64,000 bases of DNA from Begonia masoniana (lineage: Eukaryota > Streptophyta > Magnoliopsida > Cucurbitales > Begoniaceae). The position numbers were made by a program, and so were the translations under genes. The notes under the pieces are model-generated. The model was given only the letters and a program-made list of their open reading frames with translations, was not told the origin of the DNA and searched no databases. Numbering within the stretch: the stretch's first letter is position 1; each line of letters starts with the position of its first letter. The stretch lies in the NCBI GenBank assembly GCA_022432975.1, contig CM039514.1:11284668-11348667 (forward strand), written 5' to 3'. Positions 11,001 through 23,249 of this stretch are shown in pieces.

Positions 11001-11856
11001 GATCGTCTCAGACCGGGATCCTATGTTCACTTCCAGATTTTGGAGAAGCTTGCAAAACTCCTTGGGTACAAAGTTAAACTTCAGCACAACATTTCATCCA
11101 CAGACTGATGGATAATCCGAGAAAACGATTCAGATACTGGAGGATATGTTAAGGTCCCGTGTGCTGGAATTTCATGCTCCTTGGAGTAAATATTTACCGC
11201 TCGTGGAGTTCGCTTACAACAATAGCTACCAGGCTACGATCGGTATGGCTCCATATGATGCTCTTTATGGCAGAAAATGCAGATCTCCATTATGTTGGGA
11301 TGAAGTTGGAGAATCCAGACTTGTCGGCCCCGAGTTATTACAGCAGATGTCTGAGGTGATTGCTACTATCAAACAGCAAATCAATACTGCTCAGAGTCGA
11401 CAGAAAAGTTACGCGGACCGGAGACGGAGAGACTTGGAGTTCGCTGAAGGATTCCTGAAGGTGTCGCCTTTCAAGGGCGTGATGAGATTTGGTAAGAAAG
11501 GGAAGCTCAGTCCAAGGTATGTGGGGCCATTTTCCATTGTGAAGAGAGTTGGGAGCATGGCTTACAGACTACAATTGCCAGCGTCTATTGATGGAGTTCA
11601 CAATGTTTTTCATGTTTCGATGCTGAGAAAGTGTGTACGAGATCCAACTCAGATCGTGGAACAGGTGGACTTTGATATCATGCCAACGCTGACCTATGAA
11701 GAAAGGCCATTACAGATTTTGGACTCCTCACTCAAGGTATTGTGCAACAAAGTGGTCCCATTGGTGAAAGTTTTATTGCGCAATCATAACGTGGAGGAAG
11801 CCACTTTGGAAAGACAACAGGATGTTAAGGCCCAATATCCGGAGCTATTCGCTTAA
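8095..11856 (+). pseudogene. Gag-pol polyprotein of gypsy A, broken
   Basis: Gag tail: glutamine-rich, then a CPRC... knuckle region. Protease: DTGATHSF at 8529-8552. [11 protein letters not shown] near 9531-9557. RNase [10 protein letters not shown] then ELAAVVFAL. Integrase: the HHCC region around 10618-10745 ending CMVCQQVK, core DFVVGL and VSDRDP. Tail: VEEATLERQQDV with YPELF at the end, like the chromodomain-type C-terminus of chromoviruses. Breaks: in-frame stops at 8364 (TGA), 10003 (TGA), 10954 (TAA) and 11113 (TAA), a 2-nt loss near 9431 in the RT, and a short in-frame loss near 11450. The gag N-terminus is missing. It cannot make a functional polyprotein. Confidence 0.93.
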
Positions 11857-11882
11857 GCAAATTTTGGGGACAAAATTCTGTT

Positions 11883-11895
11883 AAGATGGGTGGGA
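11883..11895 (+). promoter_or_regulatory. Polypurine tract of gypsy A
   Basis: AAGATGGGTGGGA lies immediately before the 3' LTR start TGTAACACG, the expected site of plus-strand priming. Confidence 0.7.
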
Positions 11896-14646
11896 TGTAA
11901 CACGCGGTATTTCGACCATGTAATTATTCCCCGAATCATTAAGCAGGATTAATTTGATATTAATACAATGAATGTTTTGTTGGAAATCAAATTGACGGAG
12001 TTTATATTGAATTGAATAATGGGATAAAAACCAAACTAATGTGTAACTAAACAAAACCATTAGTTAGAGATGCATGGAGGGGCGGTTTGGGAAGGAATTA
12101 AGGTTGGTGGGAGGGAGCCAATGGTTGGATGCCAAATGTCCAAAACTTGCTGAGAAACCTACCTCTTGTCTTCTCTTCTACGTAAACCTCCATATTCTTC
12201 CTCTCCTCTCTGTTTCTCTCTTCCAGGCGACCAACGACGATTTTAACCTCAACCTTTTTCCTGTTTTCTTCATTTTTCTCCACCTAAGATAATCCTCTAA
12301 GCTAGTTAGTAAGTATGGACAAGTCAAATGTTAGTTTTTTTTTGAAGTTTAGGTTAATGTCCGATTTTGCATGCTATAGGTTCGCGAACCACAGTAGACG
12401 TGCGTACAAAGCTTGCTGCATTTCGGACAAGAGGTAAGTTCATGCGTATAAGTTGGCCATTAAGGCCCTACAGCACGGAGATACTAGGTTTTTGTTCGGG
12501 TAGTGAGGTCGTAGGTTATACTATAAGCTAAACGTGTTCTGTGTGTTCTGTGTGTTCTGTTTCATGTTTGTTTTTATTCTGTCTCCTGTATATGTTGAGT
12601 TTAAGCACCGTATTTGTTCATGCATACACGTTTTCTGGAAAACCATGTAAATATTTTTCCGCACTAGATTTGAAGTTATGAAAGTTAAAAATGTAAATGT
12701 AATGTATGGTTAAGTGTGGACGAGGACTGGCATCCTGTCATGTACTCCTGTTATGTCCTGTTGTGGCATGTACTCCTGTTGCGCCAGCTCTTCTTCCCAC
12801 TTATACCTTCCTGTCCAGTGAAACGTAATGTAATGTAACGTAATGTTCATGTATTTGAAAATGTTCATGCACAGCATATGAATCACTGCATTTCATGTTC
12901 TTACTGAGCTCTAGGCTCATAGTTGAACTCCCTGTTGTAGGTTTGGATCCTCCAGATGAGGACTTTGTCCCTCAAGCTGATGAGTTGATGTAGTTGGCGG
13001 ATCGAGTTCATGGGAATTGGTCGCTGCAGTCAGACAAATGTTATTCTTGTGAGGATGTATTTATCTATAGTTATGGCAAGTTCTGTACAACTTCTGAAAT
13101 TTTAAAACGATGTATGAACTTTCTGTTGATGCTTTAAAACCTTTGTTTGACAGTTGATTGTATATTTGAAATATTCTGGAAAAAAAATCTTTTCCTTCCA
13201 GGTTGTGCATGGATTGTCTTGAGTTTTAGAGCTATCTATGCAGTTTGTTTTCTTGAATCTCTGTCATGTTGTCAAGTGTGTTTTAAAACCATGTTTTGAA
13301 TCAGGTTTTGAGGTTTTGATGCTTTTGAGTTAAAAAAAGTAAGTTGCAAATAGAGAGGTAGCCGATCGATCACCTGGGGTAATTGATCGATCGATCGGCC
13401 GAGTATATGTTTATGTCTTTTAAGTCTTCAAGTCTTTCCTTCTGTAAAACAGTCGTCCACGCTTTCTGTAAAACAGTCATCCACGCCTTCCTTAAAACAG
13501 TCGTCCAGTTCTGCAGTTGTCCATAGTACTCGCCCGTCAAGTAATTGTTTCAAGTATTTGGCTATGTGTTAGTCGTCCATTTTGTCTTTCAATTCTGTCG
13601 TCCATTCTGCCGTCTATTTTAAACGTCCAAAGTCCATTCTGCCTTTTATTTCAAACGTCCACGGCTCCTGTTGTCCACAGATTCTGTCTTTGATTTTAAA
13701 CGTCCACGTCTTCTGTTTGTCCACAGATTCTGTCTTTGATTTTAAACGTCCACGTCTTCTGTTTGTCCACAGATTCTGTCTTTGATTTTAAACGTCCACG
13801 TCTTCTGTTTGTCCACAGATTCTGTCTTTGATTTTAAACGTCCACGTCTTCTGTTTGTCCACAGATTCTGTCTTTGATTTTAAACGTCCACGTCTTCTGT
13901 TTGTCCACAGATTCTGTCTTTGATTTTAAACGTCCACGTCTTCTGTTTGTCCATAGATTCTGTCTTTGATTTTAAACGTCCACAGCTCCTGTTGTCCACA
14001 TATTCTGTCTTTGATTTTAAACGTCCACAGCTCCTGTGTGTCCACAGATTCTGTTTTTGATTTTAAACGTCCACAGCTTCTGATTGTCCACAGATTCTGT
14101 CTTTGATTTTAAACGTCCACGTCTTCTGTTTGTCCACAGATTCTGTCTTTGATTTTAAACGTCCACGTCTTCTGTTGTCTTTGCTTTCAACGTCCCGGCT
14201 TTACTATCCACAGTAAGTCTTACACTGCACGACTTCCAGTTTCTGTTTCCTATTTTATTAAGTTTTCCACTGCATGTCTGTCGTCCATTCTGCCTTCCAG
14301 TTTCAGTAGTCCATTTCTGTTTCATGATTTTCTATTTTCACGTCTTCAGATTTAAGAGTTTTAAAAAGTCGAAGGTTTTACGTCCAAATGTCAGAATCTT
14401 GTTTAAGTCGAAGTCAAGTCCTGGTGAAAATCCCGAGAATTTTTTTCGTTCCTCCCTGCCTTCTGTCTTCTTGTTTTCTTCTGCCAATTATTCCTGTAAC
14501 CTAATTTTAACTTATCTTCCAGTCTTCAGCTCTAGAGAAGGTTTTCTCTGTGTAATGTTTTAAAAGTTCCAAAAAAAAAATATGTGTCACGTTTTAAATG
14601 TTCGGAGTGAGGCTCGCCGGCCCCAATCGGGTCGGGGGTCGTCACA
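11896..14646 (+). repeat. 3' LTR of gypsy A (about 2.75 kb)
   Basis: Full-length LTR starting TGTAACACG and ending GTCACA. It has no coding capacity. It contains the 46-bp minisatellite at 13654-14167 and a run of GTCGTCCAC phrases before it. Confidence 0.9.
13654..14167 (+). repeat. 46-bp minisatellite in the LTR of gypsy A, about 11 copies
   Basis: Unit reads ACGTCCACGTCTTCTGTTTG followed by TCCACAGATTCTGTCTTTGA and TTTTAA. Spacing of 46 bp was confirmed at 13700 and 13746. Outer copies are diverged and inner ones nearly identical, as expected of unequal exchange. Confidence 0.95.
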
Positions 14647-15767
14647 TCTCGCACTCTTGTCTTCTTCGGCCTACTAGGTTGACGTTTTCTTTTGGGCGGG
14701 AGGATTTGGTACACACCTTCTACAAGCGACCACATTAGTTGGCCGCTTACGGGTTGCATATAGTGTGAGTACATCTGCAGGTAATTTGCCCAGTGATTGC
14801 ATCGATGCATGTAATTTTTCGGTGCCACTCTCATGCTATGCATGCATGAAATGGAATGGACACACGAGATTCCAATAAGCTCTCACCTGGTACAGTTGCA
14901 CACACACAAATTCATGTCGACAATATACTATTCGTATCCGTTGCTGATCTCAAATTCTGCAGCTCCCGCCAACCGAGCACTCTAATTTCCAGATGCATCT
15001 GCTAGCTTCGCAAGCTTTTTCCCTATCTGGAGGCATAGGAGGTCTGTTGAATTCACCACCTTCTCAAATTTTTTTACAATGCAAGTCATCAAGCACTTTC
15101 GGATCATCTCAAACATGGTCAGGATCGATTTGTCTCTGACAGGTAATAGAAGTGCAATGAAAGACTCGAATAAATTATTTAGTCTCAAATGCCACTTGAG
15201 AATCGAAGAGAAGGCATGACTAGCCTAATATTTGGGCTCTTTTCATTGAAGATATGCTTCTGCCTCCGAGGTAATCTGACGTAATTTCTCATTTCATGCT
15301 CGAAATGAGAATTCGTGGTTGCCTTTTGCAGCATTCTACATTGCATCTCTGTACGCTCTGCCTCGAAATTGATTTTTGAAATTCGTGTACATATGTTGGA
15401 GACAGAAGAAGTATTCGGCCTGTCCAAATTCATCTCGAACAGCTTTCTTCAACCCTTAATATTTGAACGAAAAACAGCGTCAACATAAAAGAATATAACT
15501 ACCATAACGGCCAAAAATTTTAAATAACAAATAAAAATGCATTATACCTTCTGTCATTCTGAAACAATTGTCCACCCTCGGCCCGATTTAGTGTTTAGGT
15601 TATCCTTCAATATTTGCAAGAACTATGTCCATGAGTCCGCACACTTAGATTTGACGTTGACAACAACAACGGGATATATTCCATCATTGCCATTAATACT
15701 GACGGCTGTGAGTAATTGGTCGAGACATGACCCATTCAGATGACAGCCATCAAAGCTTATCGTCCAG
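14647..15767 (-). pseudogene. Mutator-like (MULE) transposase, degenerate
   Basis: Minus-strand pieces lie in MULE order. The catalytic-domain start reads SFDGCHLNG...QLLTAVSINGNDGIYP (about 15765-15660). Next is a broken middle (15433-15185), then FESFIALLLPVRDKSILTMF (15170-15110). A SWIM zinc-binding motif follows, CVCNC...GISCVHS (about 14910-14860), in which the expected Trp codon is TGA. The C-terminus reads YQILPPKRKRQPSRPKK (about 14730-14680). The zinc-knuckle tail continues at 7102-6902, beyond gypsy A. The N-terminal third is missing: the reading joins directly to the inverted-end sequence at 15767. Several frameshifts and stops make it a relic. The transposase would cut and paste the element using its long TIRs. 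Confidence 0.8.
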
Positions 15768-15995
15768 CAAGGATGTACGTCCTCAAACCAGTCAAAAACT
15801 CCATTACTCCCGGACGATGTCAAGTTCGCGTAGATCAAGAGAACTATTCTCTCACAAGTATGGCTAGTCAATGCATTGCCCCCGCGTAGGCTGATATTCT
15901 CAAACATCTCTTTGATCTTCAACGACTTCCAACCTCTAAAGTCTAATTCATACAAAAATTAATGGAGCGTTTTCGCAAATTTTTCTCAAACTTTC
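15767..15995 (-). repeat. Inner part of the right inverted end of the MULE-like element
   Basis: The reverse complement matches 5705-5922, including the coding start of the plant transposon-type protein (MFENISLRGGNA, then CERIVLLIYANL). The arm continues after gypsy B with 12 bp at 25838-25849, and after solo LTR C with 28283-28556. Confidence 0.6.
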
Positions 15996-18546
15996 TGTAG
16001 CGTCCCTAATACTGTACCCGGTTTCCCGTACATATTTTTTTTTATATACATTAAACAAACTCTAAGCGAAATTTTTAATCGAAATCGGAATGGAAGTCTA
16101 ATTTATAAATCATTTAAAACCAAAACTTAAAACAATTAGGATAAAACTATTTAAAACAATTAAATAAATAAATTAAAAAACTATATTCAATAGGCTAAAA
16201 GGAGGGGCAGAATCGACAATTGACAACCAAAATGGAGGGGCGATCGATCTCCCAAAACAGCGACTGATCGCCTGGCTGATCGCCCCTCTGGCGATCCACC
16301 TCCCTGCCAAGCGATCGCCCAGCGATCGCTCGGCAACTTCTCTGGAAAAATCCAGAGAAGTTACTAAGCAGGGGGCGATCCATCGCCCTCCCTGGCGATC
16401 GATCGCCAAGCTCTCTGGAAATTCTTCCAAAAAGCTCAGCTCCCCTTTCTCTGCTTCTCCTTTCTTTTCCCCCTGCATAACCACTTAATATACCAACTTT
16501 CTTCTACAATCACTACTAATATCATACCCACCTTCACAATACAATTTAACATCAAACGCCCCATACTCATACGTCTTCTGAAATACCGCCCCAAAACTGA
16601 CTCGAAACGAAATTAAAACGAAACACATTTTCATAAAAACAAACCGCGTGGATCCATTTAAAAACTATACATTTCCTCTTGTTTTAAATCACCGACAATT
16701 CCAATAAAACTTTCAAAAACGGTTTACAAAACAAGTTTCCAAAAACGTTTAAAACCTCAAACCTATCCACTATCAGAACCAAACACCCTAAAATGTTTCT
16801 ATCTGTACGTTTTTCTACTCAAAGCCCCCCAAAATACCTACATCCCCACGGGTCGTGAAACGCCTCGACTGCACCAGCACACTCCCGCAACCATCCTCCG
16901 TCAACTGAACTCATGCCTCAGGAGGAGGAACATTGTCCTCACCTGTTTCCTCGTAATCACCTACACCATACAGACACCTATGAGATAAAAATCTCAGCAA
17001 GCTCTAGTAAATGTAAATGCATGCTATGCATATGAGTTTAGAAATCGTGCAGCATTTTCTTTATCTTTACTCTGTGGGTGTCACCGAGATCTCAGCCTCC
17101 TAACCAGAGAGAGCACATCCAGCGGTCGGACTACTCTTTCCAGCTAGACGGGGGGATACACGCTTACAACGCGTACAGCCGTGCTTGAGCCCCATCTCGC
17201 ATGACCTATAACTGTATGAGTACGTGTTAGATGTGGTATTGTGACAAACCCGTAGTCGATCTCCACAATAGGCCGAGCCCCTCTCCAGGCCACATCGCCA
17301 TATGCTTTAAAACATCGTGCGAAAATTCATTTTCATCCTCTTATAAAACACGTGATGCGTGAACAGTTCAATATGACAGAAAGTAAACATACATGATTCG
17401 TACCATCGAGACAATAAAGCATTTAAAAGCATAACCTATACAGAACTAATCCTAACTACCCGACCAAAACAATTTAAACATCCGCGTCACCAAAACTCCT
17501 CGAGACGACTTCGACGTACAGTGTAGGCCAATCGGCCAGAGAAAATCACGAGAACTTACCTCGTGTCCAAAGTAGCTCAAGCTCCGTCCACGAGCGTTGT
17601 TTGTCTGAGGCAAAATACAACATCGGCGTTAAAATGAGTTTAAGCTATTAATCGTCCAAACTAACATCCTTAACTAAGGAAATTCCTAAGATCTTAACTT
17701 AACTAATCGAGGCATTTATACAACGATTAACGCTTGATAGTTTAAAACCAAAATCAACGAGTTTTCCTAAAAACCCAAAAATTCTCCAATTTTAATATTT
17801 ATCACAAATTAATCTAACTTCGTTCAATAACGCTTAATACGTTCAACACATTCATAAATTATGACAACTTATCGATTTCGAACCCTAAATCTCGATTTTT
17901 ACGATAACCCTAAACGAAAACCTAAATGTATAACTTTCTAAAAATCAAAAACTAACGCTCTAAAACAATAGATTCATACCTAGAGCGTCGATTGGAGGAG
18001 AAAACGTGAAGAACGGAAGACGAACAGAGAAAAAACGGAGGTCAGATGTTGAGAAATCGCCGACGGCAGAGAGGAAATCGCAAGGGAGAAAAGAAGAAAA
18101 AAGGTTCTGGCGTGAAATGGTGAAGGAGAAGAGGGATTTGAGATTTTAATATAAAATTGAATTTGAAAATTACCATTTTACCCTTAGCACTTAATTCTGT
18201 TTGTTTCGTCCTTCGTTTCGTTAATCGGCTAACTATTCGGTTTCACCCAATCTCTTTACTTCACCAATAAGTCCAACTTATTATTTGAGATTTATTAAAA
18301 CTGTCCGTTCGCAAATCGGACCTCGTTTACTATTTTTTACTAAAACGTCCTTTATATTACGAGAAACTTAATTACTAGAAATATAGCGTTATTACTCCGA
18401 AAATTCTCGTAAATTCCTTAAAATTCCCAATAATCGTTAGGATTCCATTAACGTTTTTTTTTTCGTAAAATGAGCTTGATTTGATATATTTACAAAAATG
18501 TCATCAAATATTACAATATAAAAATCCCGTAAAGCCGGGTATTACA
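15996..18546 (-). repeat. 3' LTR of gypsy B (2551 bp)
   Basis: Pairs with 23250-25832. Contains a cluster of GCGATCGC-type palindromes at 16240-16405. No coding capacity. Confidence 0.95.
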
Positions 18547-18565
18547 TTCCATCCACCTTATTTAG
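18547..18565 (-). promoter_or_regulatory. Polypurine tract of gypsy B
   Basis: On the minus strand AAGGTGGATGGAA directly precedes the 3' LTR start TGTAATACCC, matching the position and type of the tract in gypsy A. Confidence 0.6.
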
Positions 18566-18586
18566 AATTTTGTCCACAAAATTTAA

Positions 18587-21500
18587 CTATACAAATAGCT
18601 CAGGATACATAGCCATCATATCCTGCTGTCGTTCCCACGTAGCTTCTTCTACCTCGTGGTTCCGCTACAAAACTTTGACCAGCGGAATCTCCTTGTTGCG
18701 CAATACCTTGATGGAAGACTCCAAAATGCGTACGGGCCTCTCCTCGTAAGTCAAGGTAGGCTGTACCTTGATCTCTCTAGCCTCCACGACATGTGATGGA
18801 TCACGCAAACACTTCTGAAGCATCGATATGTGAAATACATCGTGGATACCCTCCATAGAAGCCGGAAGCTCCAATCTGTACGCCATCTTCCCGATCCTCT
18901 TCAAAATAGGAAAGAGCCCCACATAACGAGGGTTTAACTTGCCCCTCCTTCTGAATCTCATGACGCCTTTAAACGGAGAAACTTTAAGGTAAACTTCATC
19001 ACCTTCTTCGAACTCTAGCTCTCTCCATCTCGTGGCTGGATAGCTTTTCTGTCTGCTCTCAGCTACCTCAATACGCTGTCGGATGATGGCAATCTTCTCT
19101 GCCGTTTGCTGTAGAATCTCTAGACCAACGATGCTGGCCTCGCCAACCTCGTCCCAATACAACGGAGACCTACACTTCCGACCATACATCGCCTCATACG
19201 GAGCCATGCCAATCGTAGCCTGGAAGCTGTTATTGTACGAGAACTCAATCAGAGGCAAATATCGGCTCCACGAGCCCTGAAACTCCAGCACACAAGCTCT
19301 GAGCATATCCTCAAGAATCTGATTCGTCCTCTCTGTCTGACCATCAGTCTGAGGGTGAAATGCCGTGCTGAAATTAAGCTGAGTCCTCATAGTTTTATGC
19401 AGGCTCTTCCAGAACTTCGAAGTAAATCTTGGATCACGATCTGAGACTATCGAAACTGGCACTCCATGAAGTCTGACAATCTCCTGCACATAAAGCTCAG
19501 CGAGCTGATCCATAGAAGACGCCATCTTCACAGATAAGAAGTGAGCCGACTTTGTCAATCGGTCCACAATAACCCATATGCCGTCATGGCCCTTCGTCGT
19601 CCTCGGGAACCCCACAATGAAATCCATGGAGATCTGCTCCCATTTTCACTCCGGGATCGGCAGTGGCAATAATGCTCCGGCCGGTCTCTAGTGTTCTACC
19701 TTTACCTGTTGACAGACTAGACAGGTCTCGACGTACTTGGCGACCTCTCTCTTCATATTTGGCCACCAGAAGTGTTGCTTTAAATCCCGGTACATCTTGG
19801 TACTTCCCGGGTGCACAGAATATGCCAAAGAATGTGCCTCGGCCAATATCTTCTTCTTCAGATCCTCATCGTTAGGCACGTACCACCTATGCCTGAACTT
19901 CAGAATACCATCATCTGACAAGTTGAAATCTGACGAGTCGAAATCCGACGAGTCACCCAACGTCATACTCGATCGAAGCTCCTCACACTCCGTATCATTC
20001 TGCTGAGCTTCGCGTATCCTATCCAGAATAGTCGGCCTGAGAGAAATGTTGGTGAGCATACTGGACAACTCTGCCACTATCTCCACATCGAACCTCTCGA
20101 TCTCAGACCGCAGCGTAACTGACATCGCTGCTAGTAAAGGCTGACTCGTAGAAGTCACTCTACTCAAAGCATCAGCAACCTTGTTCGCCTTTCCTGGATG
20201 ATACTTGATATCAAAATCATAATCTTTGACGAACTCGAGCCATCGTCTCTGTCGCATATTCAGCTTCTTCTGCGTAAATAAATACTTCAGGCTCTTGTGG
20301 TCGGAAAATATCTCGCACTGCTGCCCATATAAATAATGTCTCCATATCTTCAGTGCGAAGACCACAGCTGCTAACTCAAGGTTGTGCGTAGGGTAATTCT
20401 GCTCGTATGGCTTCAGCTGCCGAGAAGCATAAGCAATAACTCTCCCATCTTGCATCAATACACAACCGAGTCCAACTCCAGACGCATCACAATAAATACT
20501 ATACTTGTCACATTCAACAGGTAGCGCCAATACTGGAGCGGTGGTCAATCTCTGCTTTAACTCCATAAAACTGTTGTCACAAGCAGCCGACCATATAAAT
20601 CTCTCGTTCTTCCGAGTCAATCGTGAAAGAGGAACTGCGATCTTCGAAAATCCCTCTATAAACTTCCGATAATAACCGGCTAATCCGAGAAATCCACGCA
20701 CCTCTCGTACGTTCTTCGGCTGTGGCCAATCTCTGACCACCTGAATTTTGCTCGGATCCACAGAAACTCCATCCTGTGATATAATATGGCCAAGGAAGCT
20801 CACTCTGTCTAGCCAAAACTCGCACTTCAAAAACTTTAGATACAGCTGGCGTTGACTCAGAATCTGTAAAACAATCCTCAGATGGTCCTCGTGCTCTTCC
20901 TTCGTCTTGGAATAGACCAAAATATCGTCAATGAAAACCACAACGAACTTGTCCAGATACTCCTTGAAGACACGGTTCATCAAATCCATAAATGCTGCAG
21001 GGGCATTAATAAGTCCAAAAGACATGACAAGGAACTCATAATGCCCATACCTTGTTCGGAAAGCCGTTTTCTGTATATCTTCCTTTCGGACCTTCAATTG
21101 ATAGTAACCCGAGCGAAGGTCAATCCTGGAAAATACTCGGGCACCCTGTAGCTGATCAAATAGGTCATCAATCCGGGGCAACAGATATTTATTCTTCACC
21201 GTCAATTTGTTCAACTCTCTGTAATCGACGCACATTCTGAGGGTCCCGTCTTTCTTCTTGACAAACAGAACGGGCGCACCCCAGGGTGAAACGCTGGGTC
21301 AAATAAAACCCTTCTCTAACAACTCGTCAAGCTGAGTCTTCAGCTCTTTCAATTCGGCGGGTGCCAACCAATATGGGTTCTTAAACCTTGGCGCGGCATT
21401 TGGATAAACATCAATAGTAAATTCGATCTCTCTGTCCGGCGGTAATCCGGGAAGATCGTCAAGGAATATTTCAGAGAACTCTCTGACAATAGGAATGTCA

Positions 21501-23083
21501 CTCGGCTTCACTCCGCTGAGTAACTGAATATCAAATACTGAGGCCAAATAAATAGAGCACGCACCTTTAAACTGTTCGTTGACCTTCATGGAATAAGAAA
21601 TAGGCGATCCCCTCAATCAGTTCATCGCCTGATAAGAAAACTCAGCTTTACCCGGGGGTCGAAAGGTTACAATCTCGGATCGACAGTCGATGGTGGCGAA
21701 GTGCTGTGCAAGCCAGTCCATCTCTAAGATAAGATCATACCTCTCTATGCTCATAACTATCAAACGAGCATAAAGGGTAATATCCCCCACTGAGATGACG
21801 TTGCCCTGGAGAATACGTTCTGACTGCATAAGCTCTCCAGAAGGCAGCATCACTTGATACTCGACCCCAGCTAACTCAGACTCTAATCCCAATCTAGTCA
21901 TGCATGCAGTCGATATGAAGGAGTGCGTAGCTCCCGTATCCATCAAAGTAAAAACAGCTGTGCCCATAATCAATAAAGTACCTGCTATCACAGAAGGATG
22001 AGCCTCGTCGTCGACATCACCAGGCTCTATAAATGCAAAGATCCTCGGCATAATCCTCCTCTGATCACTGCCTGACTGATCTCGGCCGAGCTTCGAACAA
22101 TCTCTGACGAAATGGCCCGCATCTCCACAACGATAGCACAAACCCGTGCCCAATCTGCACTGGCCAGTGTGTTCTATTTGGCATTTAGGGCACAGAGGTA
22201 TCTGAGGAGTCCCCTGTATCTGTTTCCCCTTACCCCGATTATTACCTCCCTCAAGAGGTCTTTTAACACCCCTCTGTTCCTGTTGGGGCTGTGCTCTAGG
22301 TTGCCAACCTCGGTTCAGTGACTGAGGACGGATCTCTCGGAAGAAGCCCTTAGATGGCTCCCTCGATTTGACAGAATCTCTATAAACTGCCTCAATATCA
22401 AGCACCCTGGCCACAATCTCGTCATATGATACATTCCATACTCCAGATATAGTAAGACGCATCCAGAATTCCTGACTAAATCCCTGTAAAAATCGGCGTA
22501 CCTTGTCCTCGTTAACGCTGACCTGACGTGGCGCGAATCGGGACAGTGCTTCAAACTTCCTTACATACTCGGCAATAGAACTAACCTGCCGCAACTGCAT
22601 AAATTCAACCATCTTCGCCTCCCGTACTGTATGGCTGAAATATTTATCATAGAACAACTCTCTAAATCTCTCACATCCCATAATCGTCACATCGGTGGTC
22701 GTATTGATGGAATCCCACCAAAACCAAGCATCTAACGCTAGGTGGTAAGTCACCAACGCCACCTTCTCTCCGTCCTCAATGCTCGCATAGGCCAGCATGT
22801 CCTCCATGGTGCGAATCCACTCCTCAGCTAAAGAGGGATCCGTAGACTGTCCGTTAAATATAGGGGGCTGGAGCTTCTGAAATCTCTCCATACCACGATT
22901 GCCCGAAATGGCTGTCTCCCTAGCTCTAACGCCCTATCGGTCTATCAGAGTACCCAGCTGTTGAGACTGTCTCTCAATCTGCTAAGCCTGTCGCTCCATA
23001 TGCTGAGACTGCTGGGCAATAAAATCTTTGAGGGTGTCTATCGTATCATCTCGGTCGTCTCGGTCATTTCCTCGACGCACCAT
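18587..23083 (-). pseudogene. Gag-pol polyprotein of gypsy B: one frame of 1,498 codons with 7 stops
   Basis: The start is taken at the minus-strand ATG at 23083 (MVRRGNDRDD), since everything to the TAG at 18589-18587 is in one frame. Gag (from about codon 65) carries FNGQSTDPSLAEEWIRTME. The zinc knuckle CYRCGDAGHFVRDC is near codons 316-329. Protease DTGATHSF is near codon 382. RT has FIDDILVYS near codon 717. RNase H has [13 protein letters not shown] and ELAAVVFAL. Integrase has the zinc motif ending CLVCQQVK (around codon 1127), core MDFIVGF and SDRDPRF, and QTDGQTERTNQILE. The tail reads EEATWERQQD and ends YPELFV. Premature stops fall at codons 34, 50, 489, 595, 1132, 1146 and 1473. 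There is no frameshift. Length fits chromovirus polyproteins. Confidence 0.93.
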
Positions 23084-23230
23084 TTTTTATAAATAACTCC
23101 TATAAAAAGTTAAACGAATACTCTATAAAAATGAAATCAAATAAAGCTATAAACATACTTAAAGTTGATGAAGAATGTCCGCGTAGTGGCTGTGCAGTCG
23201 AGCAGTCTACAGAACCGATTTTAAAACCCG

Positions 23231-23245
23231 GGGGCTCTCATACCA
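23231..23245 (-). promoter_or_regulatory. Primer binding site of gypsy B (initiator Met tRNA type)
   Basis: On the minus strand TGGTATGAGAGCCCC, four bases inside the 5' LTR end. It resembles the canonical TGGTATCAGAGC complement of initiator methionine tRNA with one mismatch. Confidence 0.75.
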
Positions 23246-23249
23246 TAAC

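Larger units (their letters stand above)
7103..14646 (+). mobile_element. Ty3/gypsy retrotransposon A (chromovirus-like), nested in the MULE
   Basis: Begins TGTAACACCCGAC and ends GTCGTCACA, flanked by TCTCG at 7098-7102 and 14647-14651. Domain order is gag knuckle, protease, RT, RNase H, integrase, then a chromodomain-like tail, which is the Ty3/gypsy order. The long LTR (2.75 kb) and tail suggest the Tekay/Del chromovirus group; that lineage call is inference. A deletion has removed the rest of the 5' LTR, the primer site and the first part of gag. A, C and G share LTR starts and are one family. Confidence 0.93.

Noticed and set aside
16173..16484. Minus-strand frames with AISQAISRCFGRS-like repeats in the LTR of gypsy B
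   Set aside because: Produced by the GCGATCGC palindrome cluster; repeated with changes in the other LTR and without any domain.
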